A stretch of DNA of 52,203 nt, from the NCBI GenBank assembly GCA_002737365.1, contig NSIL01000017.1, positions 1 through 52,203 on the forward strand, given 5' to 3'. Source of the DNA: Acidobacterium sp. Its GTDB lineage: Bacteria > Acidobacteriota > Vicinamibacteria > Vicinamibacterales > UBA2999. Positions 7,973 to 15,790 of this stretch are shown in pieces; position 1 is the stretch's first letter, and every line of letters starts with the position of its first letter. The notes below the pieces were generated by a model. That model did no database searches. It was not told where the DNA came from and saw only the letters and a program-made list of their open reading frames with translations. Both the position numbers and the translations under genes were made by a program.

Positions 7973-8427
7973 ATGACGATCGTGCCTTTCAGGCCGGCGT
8001 TGCCCGGCAGGTTGTGGTCGTGATAGGCGCAGGTCCGCACCGTGTTGAGGTTGGTGGTGGTCCGCGACTGACCGGCGTTCAGGAATCCCACCGAGTTAAT
8101 CTCAGTGCAGGTCGTGTGTTCCGGGTGCGGGTCTGACGCCATGTCGTGCGACCGGCTGTCGTTGTTGACGAACGTCACTCGGCCGCCGCGGGTAATCGTC
8201 ACGCTCGACGGGCTGACCGAGCCGTTGGCGCCGATCGTGATCGTCGCCAAATCTGTCACGGTCGTGGTCGGCGGTACGGTCGTGGTCGGTGGCGTGGTGG
8301 TGGTCGGTGGCATGGTCGTGGTCGGTGTTGGCGTGGTCGGTGCCGAACTGCTGCCGCCGCCACATGCCGCCGCCGTCATGGCCACAATGGTGGCCGCCGC
8401 CAGCCCCTTCAGAATCGTCTGCTTCAT
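7966..8427 (-). CDS. Cupredoxin-domain lipoprotein with Thr/Pro-rich spacer
   Basis: The 153-residue protein starts with a lipoprotein signal (TAAAC, lipid-anchored Cys at about 22). A spacer of TTP/TTTP repeats (about 29-57) follows, then a small beta-sandwich of plastocyanin type. Likely copper ligands are the His in NDSRSHDMASDP and the Cys/His residues in RTCAYHDHNLPG, giving an H...C-x2-H-x-H arrangement. A downstream Met ligand is not obvious, and an extra Cys (HTTCTE) could form a disulfide. It is the third gene of a redox operon, overlapping the stop of the DUF5777 gene by one base (TAATG). Its 3' end overlaps the convergent dehydrogenase gene by 7 bp. A role in periplasmic electron transfer is inferred. 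Confidence 0.8.
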   Translation of the reverse strand: MKQTILKGLAAATIVAMTAAACGGGSSSAPTTPTPTTTMPPTTTTPPTTTVPPTTTVTDLATITIGANGSVSPSSVTITRGGRVTFVNNDSRSHDMASDPHPEHTTCTEINSVGFLNAGQSRTTTNLNTVRTCAYHDHNLPGNAGLKGTIVIQ

Positions 8428-9272
8428 TAGAAGAACTTCCTCGCCAGGTTGAACCCGAGATACCAGTCTTCGTAGGCCGTTCCGCCCCGCGCTACCTGGG
8501 CGAGCGTGGTGCCGTAGCCGTTCGAGAAGTTTAGCTGAAATAGGTGGCCGCCGGCTCGTTGTTCGAACCCAAAACTGATCAGCGTCACGCCGGGTTTGTA
8601 ACCGGCGACCCGCGGGGACGCTTCAAGGAACAGATAGGTGTTCTTGGCGGCGCGCAGCCGCGCGCCAACGCCGGTCGTCACCGTGTAGTCCTCATCTGAG
8701 GGCAGCACGCCGATGTTGACGTTCGACACGACCGAGGGCTCGAAGTACACCGCAAGGCGGTCGTCGTACTCGCGCGACAGGATCAGGGCGGCGCCGGGCG
8801 AGAACTCGTCGGTGAAGTTGCCGGTGCCGTCAATGTTGACGGCCACGCCGAACCCCAGGGGCGCGTGCGGCTTGGCCGTCGCGGAATACTGGGCCGAGAA
8901 CTGGACCGTGCGGTCGGACGTGCGATACACGCCGACCTGGCCGCCGCGGAACAGGCCGTATTTCAGGTCGAGACCGATCTGCGCGCTGCTGTCGAAACCG
9001 AACAGCCGCGCCGCGAGGTCACTGAAGTCGCCATCGCCCAGGGGCTGCAGGAAGCGATGCGTCAGTCGAAAAGCCAGCTTGCCCTTCGGCAGCCGCAGGT
9101 TCGTCGGCATGGTCGCGACGTAGAAGTCGGGCTGTGCGTTATTGGGATCGAGATCCGGATCGTCGGTCGTGACCGGCGCCTGCGCCGCCGCCGGTAAGAC
9201 GAAGCACGCGACGATCAGGGCCGCCAACAGCAAACGGGACAAAGACTTGATCAACGACGATTCGCCTGACAT
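8427..9272 (-). CDS. DUF5777-like outer-membrane beta-barrel protein
   Basis: The 281-residue protein has a signal peptide (about 1-31, ending AAAQA). Short amphipathic strands follow throughout: 'VATMPTNLRLPKGKLAFRLTHRF', 'IGLDLKYGLFRGGQVGVYR', 'AALILSREYDDRLAVYFEPS', 'GARLRAAKNTYLFLEASP'. It ends in an aromatic terminal strand (YLGFNLARKFF). This pattern matches the DUF5777 family of predicted small barrels found beside YceI and cupredoxin genes. No catalytic motif is seen. It begins 3 nt after the stop of the CuA-like gene and overlaps the next gene by one base, so all three are cotranscribed. A structural or pore role in an envelope redox module is an inference. Confidence 0.75.
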   Translation of the reverse strand: MSGESSLIKSLSRLLLAALIVACFVLPAAAQAPVTTDDPDLDPNNAQPDFYVATMPTNLRLPKGKLAFRLTHRFLQPLGDGDFSDLAARLFGFDSSAQIGLDLKYGLFRGGQVGVYRTSDRTVQFSAQYSATAKPHAPLGFGVAVNIDGTGNFTDEFSPGAALILSREYDDRLAVYFEPSVVSNVNIGVLPSDEDYTVTTGVGARLRAAKNTYLFLEASPRVAGYKPGVTLISFGFEQRAGGHLFQLNFSNGYGTTLAQVARGGTAYEDWYLGFNLARKFF

Positions 9273-9275
9273 GAC

Positions 9276-9761
9276 TTACTTCCTGGCCGCCACCACGAGC
9301 AGGCCCCTCATCTCTTCGTGGCCCTTGCCACAGTATTCGGAACAGAGGATCGGGTACTCCCCGGCGGCCGACGCCACGAAATTTATGATGACAGCCTCGC
9401 CGCCTCGAGGCAAAGTCTTTTCAACGCGGAATTTCTTGATGCCGACGCCGTGGACGCCGTCAGCCGATGAGACCAGCAAGCGAATGTGCTCGCCCTCGGT
9501 CACCTCGATGCGGGCCGGCTCGAACGCGAATCGGCTGGCCACCACCTCGATCACGCGAGGTTCGCTCCTGGCATCAGAGGGCCTGTCCTGAGCGAGCCTG
9601 TGAACGGCGGAGCCGTTCGCAGGCGAGTCGAAGAGCGCAGAAGCCGCGGCAGGGTCCGGTTGAAAGCCCGGCATTGCTGCCACTCCCAACAGGAGCGTCG
9701 TCCCCACCGCGGCAACTGCGTCTACAAAAGGGGTCAGGTTCGACGTCAACTGATACGACAT
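9276..9761 (-). CDS. Membrane-anchored CuA-type cupredoxin (cytochrome oxidase subunit II-like)
   Basis: The protein has one hydrophobic N-terminal segment (about 9-30), a linker, and a cupredoxin domain with a full CuA ligand set: an upstream His (DGVHGVGI) and CSEYCGKGHEEM near the C-terminus (Cys, Glu, Cys, His, Met). CuA centres accept electrons from cytochrome c, but no terminal-oxidase catalytic subunit is nearby, so this is probably a stand-alone electron-transfer protein. The ATG at 9761 is preferred over an upstream TTG. A TACACT hexamer lies 5 nt ahead of it. The linker (residues about 45-65) is encoded by an inserted palindromic repeat at 9583-9632 and is unlike anything expected in the family. 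Confidence 0.82.
   Translation of the reverse strand: MSYQLTSNLTPFVDAVAAVGTTLLLGVAAMPGFQPDPAAASALFDSPANGSAVHRLAQDRPSDARSEPRVIEVVASRFAFEPARIEVTEGEHIRLLVSSADGVHGVGIKKFRVEKTLPRGGEAVIINFVASAAGEYPILCSEYCGKGHEEMRGLLVVAARK
9583..9632. repeat. Dispersed palindromic (REP-like) repeat inserted in a coding frame
   Basis: The repeat begins CTGTCCTGAGCGAG and ends GCGAGTCGAAG. It encloses a hairpin of CCTGTGAACGGC (9597-9608) and GCCGTTCGCAGG (9612-9623) with a 3-nt loop and a single G-T wobble. Its sequence resembles the 'TCCTGAGCGAG...GAGTCGAAG' class of short repeats common in many environmental bacterial genomes. Here it is translated on the minus strand as part of the linker of the CuA-like protein without breaking the frame. 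Only one copy is seen in the window. Confidence 0.6.
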
Positions 9762-10191
9762 AAGCAAGTGTAATGCCTGAGTGGCCGCGAGCCCCGGCCT
9801 CGCGCCGCTCGGCGAAAGAGGAACCTAGGACCGCTCGTCACCGTTCGCGCGGCGTAAGGATTTACGACTCGCGTAAGGCGGACGTCAGCCTTCAAGGCGG
9901 TACTTGGCAGGTAGTAGCTGAGGGCGAAGCGGCCCTTCTTGGTGAACGACGCGCCGGCAATCAGCCGTGCGATACGGGCGACGTTGTCGAACTGAGTCCG
10001 CCGCTGCTCGTCGACCAGCGTGGCCGCCGCGGTGAGGTCACGCTGCAGTTCGGCCTCGGTCTCACTGGTCATGCGCGCACTGATCAGGTACCCCGCGGCG
10101 CTAATCGATCACATCGCCAGCCGGGCGCTGGCCAGGAAGATGCGATTGGTGGTCGACCCACGCACGCGCACCCGGAAAGTATAATGCCCGC
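9762..10191 (-). pseudogene. Decayed N-terminus of a membrane sensor (HAMP-type sensor or cyclase) with in-frame stop
   Basis: No intact gene fills this interval. On the minus strand from about 10187, one frame reads FRVRVRGSTTNRIFLASARLAM, then a TGA (10109-10111), then SISAAGYLISARMTSETEAE, LQRDLTAAATLVDEQRRTQF and DNVARIARLIA down to about 9956. That is the usual start of a sensor protein: a cytoplasmic basic tip, one transmembrane helix, then a periplasmic helix. Downstream (about 9955-9840) the frame continues with an unrelated-looking stretch (ASFTKKGRFALSYYLPSTAL), and no HAMP, kinase or cyclase domain follows. The nonsense codon and lost 3' part mark it as a remnant. Family assignment rests on pattern recognition only. 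Confidence 0.5.
10180..10185 (+). promoter_or_regulatory. Consensus -10 TATAAT, 6 nt before a GTG start
   Basis: A perfect TATAAT ends 6 nt before the GTG at 10192, so the predicted transcription start falls at the start codon and the mRNA would be leaderless. No ribosome-binding site fits between them. No convincing -35 is present at 17 bp. Confidence 0.6.
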
Positions 10192-10917
10192 GTGTGGTTC
10201 GTCCTGTTGATCCCGCTAACGGTGGCGGCTTTCGCCGAGACCACGGATCGTCAGACCCGCACGCTGCCCCTGCCCGAGGGCCGCGCCCTGTCGATCGACG
10301 TGACGGTCGGCAGCGTCCGCATCGAAGGCTGGGACCGCGCCGACGCCGAGATCGTGATCGACCGGCGCGTCCCGACCGCGGCGGACCAGGCGCGGTTGCC
10401 GATCGTCATCGACGAGAGTGCGGCACGCATTGCCATTCGCGCGGTGCAATTCGATCACGGTACCGACGCCGCGCTACGCGCCGAAATTGTCGTACGGGTG
10501 CCGCGATCGGCGCTGATTGACATGGTGCGGGTGATGGAAGGCCGAATTGCGGTCACCGGCCTCCGCGGCAGTATCACCGCCGATCTGCAGCGCGGGCCGA
10601 TCGAGGCCAGCGACGTGTCCGGCCGCATTCGGCTGGAGACCAGCATTGGGCCCATCACCGTGAATGGCGCCAGGCTGGTGGCTGGAGGTGTGCTGCGACT
10701 GCGCACGTTCAACGGCGACATCCGGCTCTGCCTCGCCGAGCGGCCCGCCGACGCCCGCATCATGGCCCTCGCATTGAACGGCAACATTGTCTCCACCCTC
10801 CCGTTGACGATGAAGGACACGTGGGGGCCGCGGTGGGGAGAGGCGACGTTCGGCGCGGGCGAGCCGGTGATTTCGCTCGACGTGATCACCGGCACAATTG
10901 AGATTCGCAGCCCGTGA
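10192..10917 (+). CDS. Exported DUF4097-like beta-helix protein
   Basis: The 241-residue protein has a short signal peptide (about 1-15). It then has repeated beta-strand units typical of DUF4097/DUF2807-like putative adhesin domains: 'ALSIDVTVGSVRIEGWDRADAEI', 'IRAVQFDHG', 'VMEGRIAVTGLRGSITADLQ', 'IEASDVSGRIRLETSIGPITVN', 'LRLRTFNGDIRL', 'ALNGNIVSTLPL'. The alternating G-S/D-I pattern predicts a right-handed beta-helix or stacked sheet. No enzymatic residues are evident. It probably sits in the periplasm or at the cell surface. It is convergent with the Ser/Thr kinase gene, 13 bp away, and has no operon partner. The GTG start is supported by the TATAAT just upstream. Confidence 0.7.
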   Translation: MWFVLLIPLTVAAFAETTDRQTRTLPLPEGRALSIDVTVGSVRIEGWDRADAEIVIDRRVPTAADQARLPIVIDESAARIAIRAVQFDHGTDAALRAEIVVRVPRSALIDMVRVMEGRIAVTGLRGSITADLQRGPIEASDVSGRIRLETSIGPITVNGARLVAGGVLRLRTFNGDIRLCLAERPADARIMALALNGNIVSTLPLTMKDTWGPRWGEATFGAGEPVISLDVITGTIEIRSP

Positions 10918-10930
10918 CGGGCAGGCGGGA

Positions 10931-12988
10931 CTAGCGCCGGCTTAGCCGGCGCTGGGCTTCGGCATAGCGCGACGAATCCTGCGGTACTTTCGCGTATGCC
11001 TCTTTTGCCTTGGCCGGTTCGTTCAGGCGCCGTTCGTAGATCTCGCCCAGGCGGAACCACACCTCCATGGGATTGCCGGGAAAGCGCGCGCCCAGGTCTT
11101 CGAGCGTCTGCGCGGCTTCGGCGTGACGGTCTATGGCGCTCAGCGTCGCCGCCAGGCGGTTGCGCGCGGCCATTGACTGAGGCGTCTCCGGGAACTGCTC
11201 GATGATGGTCCGCAAGGTCACCATCACGGCCGGGACGTCGACCTTCAGGACCGGATCGATTTCCTTCAGGTTCTTGCGATCGGTCTCGATCTTCAGCTTG
11301 GTGTTGAGCGCGGCATTCGCCTGGGGCGTGCCCGGAAACTCGCGGACGATCTCGCCCAGTAGCTCGCGCGCCTGGAATTGCGCGCGCGGCTGGCGGACGC
11401 GGCCGAGCATCATCGCCCGTCGCAGCTTGCTGTCGGCGGTGCGGCGGTCGCCGGCATTCCGGCTTTCGAATTCCACCAGTGCCGCCATTGCGTCGTCGGT
11501 CCGGCCGACCTTCTCGTAGAGTTCAGCCGAGAGCAGTGCGGCCTCGGCGCCGGCGCGAGAACCGGGGTAGTCAACCATGATCTGCTTGAGATCGACCAGG
11601 GCTTGGTCGTTCAAGTTGTTGGCGACCTTGGCGCGCGCCACTTCAAGCCGCTGCATCGCTTCGGCATCGCGCGACACCACTGGTGCCGGTGCCGGCGCGA
11701 CGGGCTTCGCCGCCGGCTTGGCGGTGGCCGGTGCGGTGCCGGTGGGCCGGGCCGTCGCGGTGCCATTCACTGGCGCCGTGGGTTTCGCGATGGCCGCTGG
11801 CGCCACTGCGGGCGGCGCGGCAGGCGCGGGTGGTGGCGCCGCTGGATTGGCCGTGTTGACGGCAGGTGACTCAACCAGGGGGGTTGGCGTCACCGCGGCC
11901 TGCTGCGCGAGTTCGGTAACCGTTGATTCGCCACCCCGGTTCGCAACATACGTCCCCACGCCGGCCGCAATGGCCGCAATGATGACGACGCCCACGCCGA
12001 GACCCGCACCGGAACCGACGGCGACCTGGCTTCCCGATGGCAGCACTACGGTGGCGGCATCGGGACTGATGGCGCTGGCTGCTGCCGGTATTACGCCCTG
12101 ACGCGAAGCGGAATCGCGGCGCAGCCGCTTGAGATCGGCGCCAAGGTCGGCGGCGGTCTGGTAACGCAGCGAGCGATCCTTTTCGAGCGCCTTCGACACG
12201 ATGCGATCGAACTCGCCGGGGATCGAGGTGTTGAGGCTGCTGGGCGGCACCGGGTCTCGATTGAGGATGCCGTCAAAGACCACGGCCGTCGTGGATCCGG
12301 GAAAGCTCGGCCTGCCGGTGGCCATTTCGTAGAGCACCACGCCGAACGAAAACAGATCCGTGCGCGGGTCCACTTCGTCGCCACGCGCTTGCTCGGGCGA
12401 CATATAGGCAATGGTGCCGACGGTCGTGCCCGCCATGCTCGTGAAGTGCTCCTCGATGCGGGTCTCATGACTGGCATCGAGGTGGCGCCTCGAGCGGCGG
12501 TATTCAGGCGACAGCTTGGCGAGACCGAAGTCGAGGACCTTGACCGAGCCGCGGCGGGTGATGAAGATGTTCGCCGGCTTCACATCGCGATGCAGAATGC
12601 CCTCGGTGTGCGCGGCATCCAGTGCATCGGCGACTTGCGCGGCGATCTCGAGCATCAGGCGCATGTCGAGCGGCCGCCCCGACAGCTTGCTGTCGAGCGG
12701 TTCACCATCGAGCAACTCCATGGCCAGGTAGAGTTGGCCCTCGTGCTCATCGAAGCCGTAGATGGTGCAGATGTTGGGGTGGTTCAGGGCCGAGGCGGTG
12801 CGTGCTTCGCGCTTGAATCGCTCGATCGCCTCTTGGTTGTCGCTGCTGCCGGCCGGCAGCACCTTGAGCGCGACCTGGCGCCCAAGCTTGAGGTCCTGGG
12901 CGCGGTACACGACGCCCATGCCACCGGCTCCAAGCCGGTCGATGATGCGGTAGTGCCCGAGTGTTTGGCCGATGAGGGTGTCAGACAC
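10931..12988 (-). CDS. Membrane Ser/Thr protein kinase with periplasmic TPR region
   Basis: The 685-residue protein has an N-terminal Hanks-type kinase domain (about 12-275): glycine loop RLGAGGMGVVYRA, VALKVL lysine, catalytic loop HRDVKPANI, DFG (VLDFGLAKL), and APE-like YMSPEQARG with DLFSFGVVLYEM. A hydrophobic, Gly/Ala-rich transmembrane segment lies at about 328-350. A long Ala/Pro/Thr linker and TPR or YbgF-like helical repeats (about 440-685) would lie in the periplasm. Such kinases, abundant in Acidobacteriota, phosphorylate cytoplasmic targets in response to envelope cues. The activation segment contains an Arg/His-rich insert (YRRSRRHLDASHETRIEEH) of unusual charge. The last codons and stop lie in a 21-bp palindrome (10933-10953). 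It is monocistronic. Confidence 0.93.
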   Translation of the reverse strand: MSDTLIGQTLGHYRIIDRLGAGGMGVVYRAQDLKLGRQVALKVLPAGSSDNQEAIERFKREARTASALNHPNICTIYGFDEHEGQLYLAMELLDGEPLDSKLSGRPLDMRLMLEIAAQVADALDAAHTEGILHRDVKPANIFITRRGSVKVLDFGLAKLSPEYRRSRRHLDASHETRIEEHFTSMAGTTVGTIAYMSPEQARGDEVDPRTDLFSFGVVLYEMATGRPSFPGSTTAVVFDGILNRDPVPPSSLNTSIPGEFDRIVSKALEKDRSLRYQTAADLGADLKRLRRDSASRQGVIPAAASAISPDAATVVLPSGSQVAVGSGAGLGVGVVIIAAIAAGVGTYVANRGGESTVTELAQQAAVTPTPLVESPAVNTANPAAPPPAPAAPPAVAPAAIAKPTAPVNGTATARPTGTAPATAKPAAKPVAPAPAPVVSRDAEAMQRLEVARAKVANNLNDQALVDLKQIMVDYPGSRAGAEAALLSAELYEKVGRTDDAMAALVEFESRNAGDRRTADSKLRRAMMLGRVRQPRAQFQARELLGEIVREFPGTPQANAALNTKLKIETDRKNLKEIDPVLKVDVPAVMVTLRTIIEQFPETPQSMAARNRLAATLSAIDRHAEAAQTLEDLGARFPGNPMEVWFRLGEIYERRLNEPAKAKEAYAKVPQDSSRYAEAQRRLSRR
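10933..10953. repeat. Palindrome with CTTAG core at the kinase gene end
   Basis: AGCGCCGGCT and AGCCGGCGCT flank a single T, forming a 10-bp perfect inverted repeat centred on CTTAG. It provides the TAG stop of the kinase gene and lies between two convergent genes. It shares its layout with the palindromes at 21676-21697 and 22797-22818. It probably acts as a bidirectional terminator or is a member of a small palindromic repeat family. Confidence 0.6.
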
Positions 12989-13077
12989 GGTGCGGGTCGT
13001 TCATCGTATGCCTGCAACGCCTTGACAGGGAAGGGGGTGAACGCTACAGTCAAGAATCTGAAACGTCGTTCCGTATA

Positions 13078-13842
13078 GTGGAATTAACTCAGCTTCAACC
13101 GAGCCGACCAGCTAGCGCCCCCACCTCCGTCGACAAGGCGCTCGAGGTGTGCGAGGTGCTGAGCGGTATGCCACGCGGCATGAGTCTCTCCGACCTCGCC
13201 CGCGCACTACGACAGCCGGCTCCCACTGTCCATCGCCTGCTCGGCGTCCTGAAGCGCCGCGGCTACGTCAGGCAAGACGACGAGACGCAGCGCTACGGCC
13301 TGACGCTGAAAATGCTCGACCTCAGCTTCCGCTCGCTCGGACAATCAGAGCTGCGCCTTCATGCCTACCCGATCATGAGGGAATACGTCTTGCGGACGCC
13401 CTATCGCGGGTTCATCGCGATTCCGGCCAGTGGGGAAGTGACCTACGTGTGGAGCACCGGTCCGGACGAAGTGGCCATGCGGACGGTCTACGGCAAAGAG
13501 ATGCCAGGACACTGCGCCATCTACTTCTCGCCGCGTCAGGCGACGCGCCGGTTGAGTTGCTTGCGGCTGGCCACGCCGGGTGAACTCGCGCAGCCGGAGG
13601 CGACCGTCGTGCGCATGGGACCGCCGCCGAGGGAACCCGATGCCCTACAACGGCTGTTTTGTACCTGCGCGCCAGTGCGCGACTACACCGGACACGAAGT
13701 GGCGCGGGTCGGCGTGTTCGGCCACGGCGCTGACGATCGGCCCATTCTGACGGAACACCACCGCGGCGCCTGGGACCTGGCGCGTCGCATCTCGATGCGC
13801 CTTGGTCACGTTCCGGCCAATACCCTCGAGAGCACCGCTTAG
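13078..13842 (+). CDS. IclR-family transcriptional regulator
   Basis: The 254-residue protein has an N-terminal winged helix-turn-helix (about 17-75: SVDKALEVCEVLSG, SLSDLARALRQPAPTVHRLL, LKRRGYVRQDDETQRYGLT), as in IclR regulators. A C-terminal effector domain follows (about 90-245; GKEMPGHCAIYFS and APVRDYTGHEVARVGVFG are the usual IclR signatures). These regulators often control aromatic-acid or acyl-CoA catabolism. The GTG at 13078 is the only start that includes the whole helix-turn-helix. However, a TATAGT (13074-13079) overlaps it, so the exact start is uncertain. It lies upstream of a ferredoxin gene in the same direction, separated by a heptamer tandem repeat. The target is unknown; the box-type locus 6 kb away is one candidate. 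Confidence 0.85.
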   Translation: MELTQLQPSRPASAPTSVDKALEVCEVLSGMPRGMSLSDLARALRQPAPTVHRLLGVLKRRGYVRQDDETQRYGLTLKMLDLSFRSLGQSELRLHAYPIMREYVLRTPYRGFIAIPASGEVTYVWSTGPDEVAMRTVYGKEMPGHCAIYFSPRQATRRLSCLRLATPGELAQPEATVVRMGPPPREPDALQRLFCTCAPVRDYTGHEVARVGVFGHGADDRPILTEHHRGAWDLARRISMRLGHVPANTLESTA

Positions 13843-13843
13843 T

Positions 13844-13871
13844 TTCTAACTTCTAACTTCTAACTTCTAAC
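13844..13871 (+). repeat. Heptamer tandem repeat (TTCTAAC) x4
   Basis: Four perfect head-to-tail copies of TTCTAAC fill the space between the IclR stop and the ferredoxin gene, followed by TTACAAGGA and the ATG 15 bp later. The AAGGA at 13876-13880 is a good Shine-Dalgarno sequence for the ferredoxin. The 7-bp unit cannot be coding. Confidence 0.9.
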
Positions 13872-13886
13872 TTACAAGGATCAGTT

Positions 13887-14147
13887 ATGGCCTACATCAT
13901 CACGGAACCCTGCATCGGCACCAAAGACTCGGCCTGCGTCGACGTCTGCCCGGTCGACTGCATCCACCCGCGCAAGGACGAAGGCGACTTCGAGGCGGCC
14001 ACCCAGCTCTACATTCACCCGGACGAGTGCATTGATTGCGGCGCGTGCGTGCCGGCCTGCCCGGTCGAGGCCATCTTCGCCCTGGATGAAGTGCCGGAAA
14101 AGTGGAAGAACTACATCGACATCAACTCCAAGCACTTCCAGAAATAA
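13887..14147 (+). CDS. Ferredoxin with two iron-sulfur clusters (FdxA type)
   Basis: The 86-residue protein carries an N-terminal cluster motif (C9, CVDVCPVDC with C17, C21, C26) and a second CIDCGACVPACPVEAI motif (about 50-65). This is the pattern of 7Fe/8Fe ferredoxins of the FdxA family, including the acidic helix and KWKNYIDINSKHF tail. The extra Cys and irregular spacing in the first motif suggest a [3Fe-4S]/[4Fe-4S] pair. It transfers low-potential electrons in the cytoplasm; its redox partner is not encoded nearby. An AAGGA ribosome site precedes the ATG by 6 nt. It is an intact, highly expressed type of gene judging by its strong start signals. Confidence 0.93.
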   Translation: MAYIITEPCIGTKDSACVDVCPVDCIHPRKDEGDFEAATQLYIHPDECIDCGACVPACPVEAIFALDEVPEKWKNYIDINSKHFQK

Positions 14148-14173
14148 ACCGGTTGACCGGCCGGCTTCACACC

Positions 14174-14179
14174 TAGAAT
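14174..14179 (+). promoter_or_regulatory. Candidate promoter -10 (TAGAAT) for the TPR/retropepsin gene
   Basis: TAGAAT lies 67 bp before the chosen ATG (14247), with TTGACC (14153-14158) as a possible -35 at a short 15-bp spacing. A GAGAGG ribosome site (14237-14242) precedes the ATG, so this gene would have a leader. Confidence 0.4.
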
Positions 14180-14246
14180 CGAACTATTGACTCTAGGGAC
14201 TGCGCCCCCCGGGTCAGGCTCGATCTTGGACTTGGTGAGAGGTTCT

Positions 14247-15758
14247 ATGCCGATTCGACCTCGCAAGGCGTTGGTGGTGATGGCCGTGCTCGCGGCGCTG
14301 GCTTCGGGTGTCCAGGGGCGTGCGCCTGGGGACGATGCCGCCCTCCAGTTTCAACTGGGGACGCTGCTCTTCGAAGAGACGCGATACCGGGAAGCGCTCG
14401 CGGCGTTCCGCCTGGCGGTCGACGCCGATAGCAAGTCGCTGTCCTTGCAGGCGCGGATGGGCGTGGTGAAGTCGGCCCTGCGGCTGGGTGAGTTCTTCGA
14501 GGCCCAGAAAGAAGCGAAAATCCTCAAGCAGCAGGCGCCAATGAGTGCCGAGGTCCTGACCCTTCACGCTGACGCGCAATGGTCGGCCGGCCTCTTCGAC
14601 GAGGCCCACGAAGAATTCAAGGATGCCCTCGCCCTGGTGCCTGACCTGTCGCGCGGCCACCACGGCCTGGCCCGCGCGCTGGCCTCCCAGAACCGGCTTG
14701 ACGAAGCGCTGAACGAAGCGCAGGTGGCACTCAAGTTGGCTCCCCGCGATGAACAGGCGCATCACACCGTCGGCGCGATCTTCGAGCGCATGCGCCGTTA
14801 CGAGCAAGCCGCGGCGGCGTACGGCAACTACGTCAACCTGCTCCCCAACAAGGATCGCAGCGAGAAGGCGTCGTGGTCGCGGTCGCAGATTCGCTTCCTC
14901 CGTTCGTTCGGTGAACGCGAGCCGATTGCCATGGACGTCGCCGCTGCCGAGAGCCTTCACACCGTCGACTTCCGGATCATCGATGACAAGGTCATCGTCA
15001 AGGCCAAGGTCAACGGCGGACGGCCGCAGGACTTCGTGCTCGATACCGGGTCTGAGCTGACCACCATCTCGCGGCAAACCGCGTCGAACGGCGCCGTGCG
15101 CCCGATTACCTACACGCTCAGTGCCGGCGTCGGCGAAGTTGGCTTGCGCGGCCTGCAGTTGGGCCGCCTCGACACCTTCGAGGTCGGCACCATGAAGTTG
15201 AGCAACGTCCCGGCGCTGATCAAGGCCCCGGCGCTGCGCGGCATACCCAAGCGCGAAACCGAGAGCTTCTCGCCGCTTGGCCTCGGGCTGTCGATGACCA
15301 TCGACTACGCGACGCACAAGCTCACGATGGGCCGCCAGCTGCCCCAGGCGACGGCCGAGTTCACCCTGCCGATGCGTCACCACCGGTTATCGATGGTGCG
15401 CGGCCTGATCAACCAGACGCGGCCAACCTACTTCGTGGTCGACACCGGTGGCGAAGTGATCTCGATTAGCACGGCGACGGCCGAGGAGCTGGACTACGAC
15501 ATGCCACGCAAGATTGCGCTGCGTGTCTACGGCACGTCGGGTTGGGATCGGGACGCGTTCCTGATGCCGGGCGTGAACCTGAAGTTCCAGAACATCCTGT
15601 TCAATAACTTCGCGGTGGTGGTGCTGAACCTGCAGGCGCCGAGCGTGCTGCTGGGCTTCCAGGTGGGCGGCATTGTCGGCCACCGCTTCCTCAGTCCCTA
15701 CCGCGTCTCGCTGGATCTCGATCGCAGCGAGTTACGGATGACCAAAGCGACGAATTAG
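14247..15758 (+). CDS. Exported TPR protein with two retropepsin-like aspartic protease domains
   Basis: The 503-residue protein has a signal peptide or anchor (about 1-25). Tetratricopeptide helices follow (about 30-215: 'ALQFQLGTLLFEETRYREAL', 'EVLTLHADAQWSAGLFDEA', 'RGHHGLARALASQNRLDEAL'). Two half-domains of retropepsin/DUF-type aspartyl proteases follow, each with the motif: FVLDTGSELTTIS (D266) and FVVDTGGEVISIS (D399). In retropepsin-like enzymes two DTG loops combine in one active site, so the two halves may form a single intramolecular protease. A start at 14187 (TTG) is possible, but the ATG with the GAGAGG ribosome site is better. The stop is in the first GGGGCTT heptamer. The role is probably periplasmic processing or binding. 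Confidence 0.82.
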   Translation: MPIRPRKALVVMAVLAALASGVQGRAPGDDAALQFQLGTLLFEETRYREALAAFRLAVDADSKSLSLQARMGVVKSALRLGEFFEAQKEAKILKQQAPMSAEVLTLHADAQWSAGLFDEAHEEFKDALALVPDLSRGHHGLARALASQNRLDEALNEAQVALKLAPRDEQAHHTVGAIFERMRRYEQAAAAYGNYVNLLPNKDRSEKASWSRSQIRFLRSFGEREPIAMDVAAAESLHTVDFRIIDDKVIVKAKVNGGRPQDFVLDTGSELTTISRQTASNGAVRPITYTLSAGVGEVGLRGLQLGRLDTFEVGTMKLSNVPALIKAPALRGIPKRETESFSPLGLGLSMTIDYATHKLTMGRQLPQATAEFTLPMRHHRLSMVRGLINQTRPTYFVVDTGGEVISISTATAEELDYDMPRKIALRVYGTSGWDRDAFLMPGVNLKFQNILFNNFAVVVLNLQAPSVLLGFQVGGIVGHRFLSPYRVSLDLDRSELRMTKATN

Positions 15759-15778
15759 GGGCTTGGGGCTTGGGGCTT
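15758..15778. repeat. Heptamer tandem repeat (GGGGCTT) x3
   Basis: Three perfect copies of GGGGCTT (a fourth is degenerate, GGGCCTC) lie between two convergent genes. The reverse complement of the same unit recurs in tandem at 16285-16302, so the thioesterase gene is flanked by the unit in inverted orientation. Confidence 0.85.
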
Positions 15779-15790
15779 GGGCCTCGGCCG

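Noticed and set aside
13844-13871. CRISPR-like or operator array
   Set aside because: The units are 7 bp head-to-tail without spacers, so this is a microsatellite.
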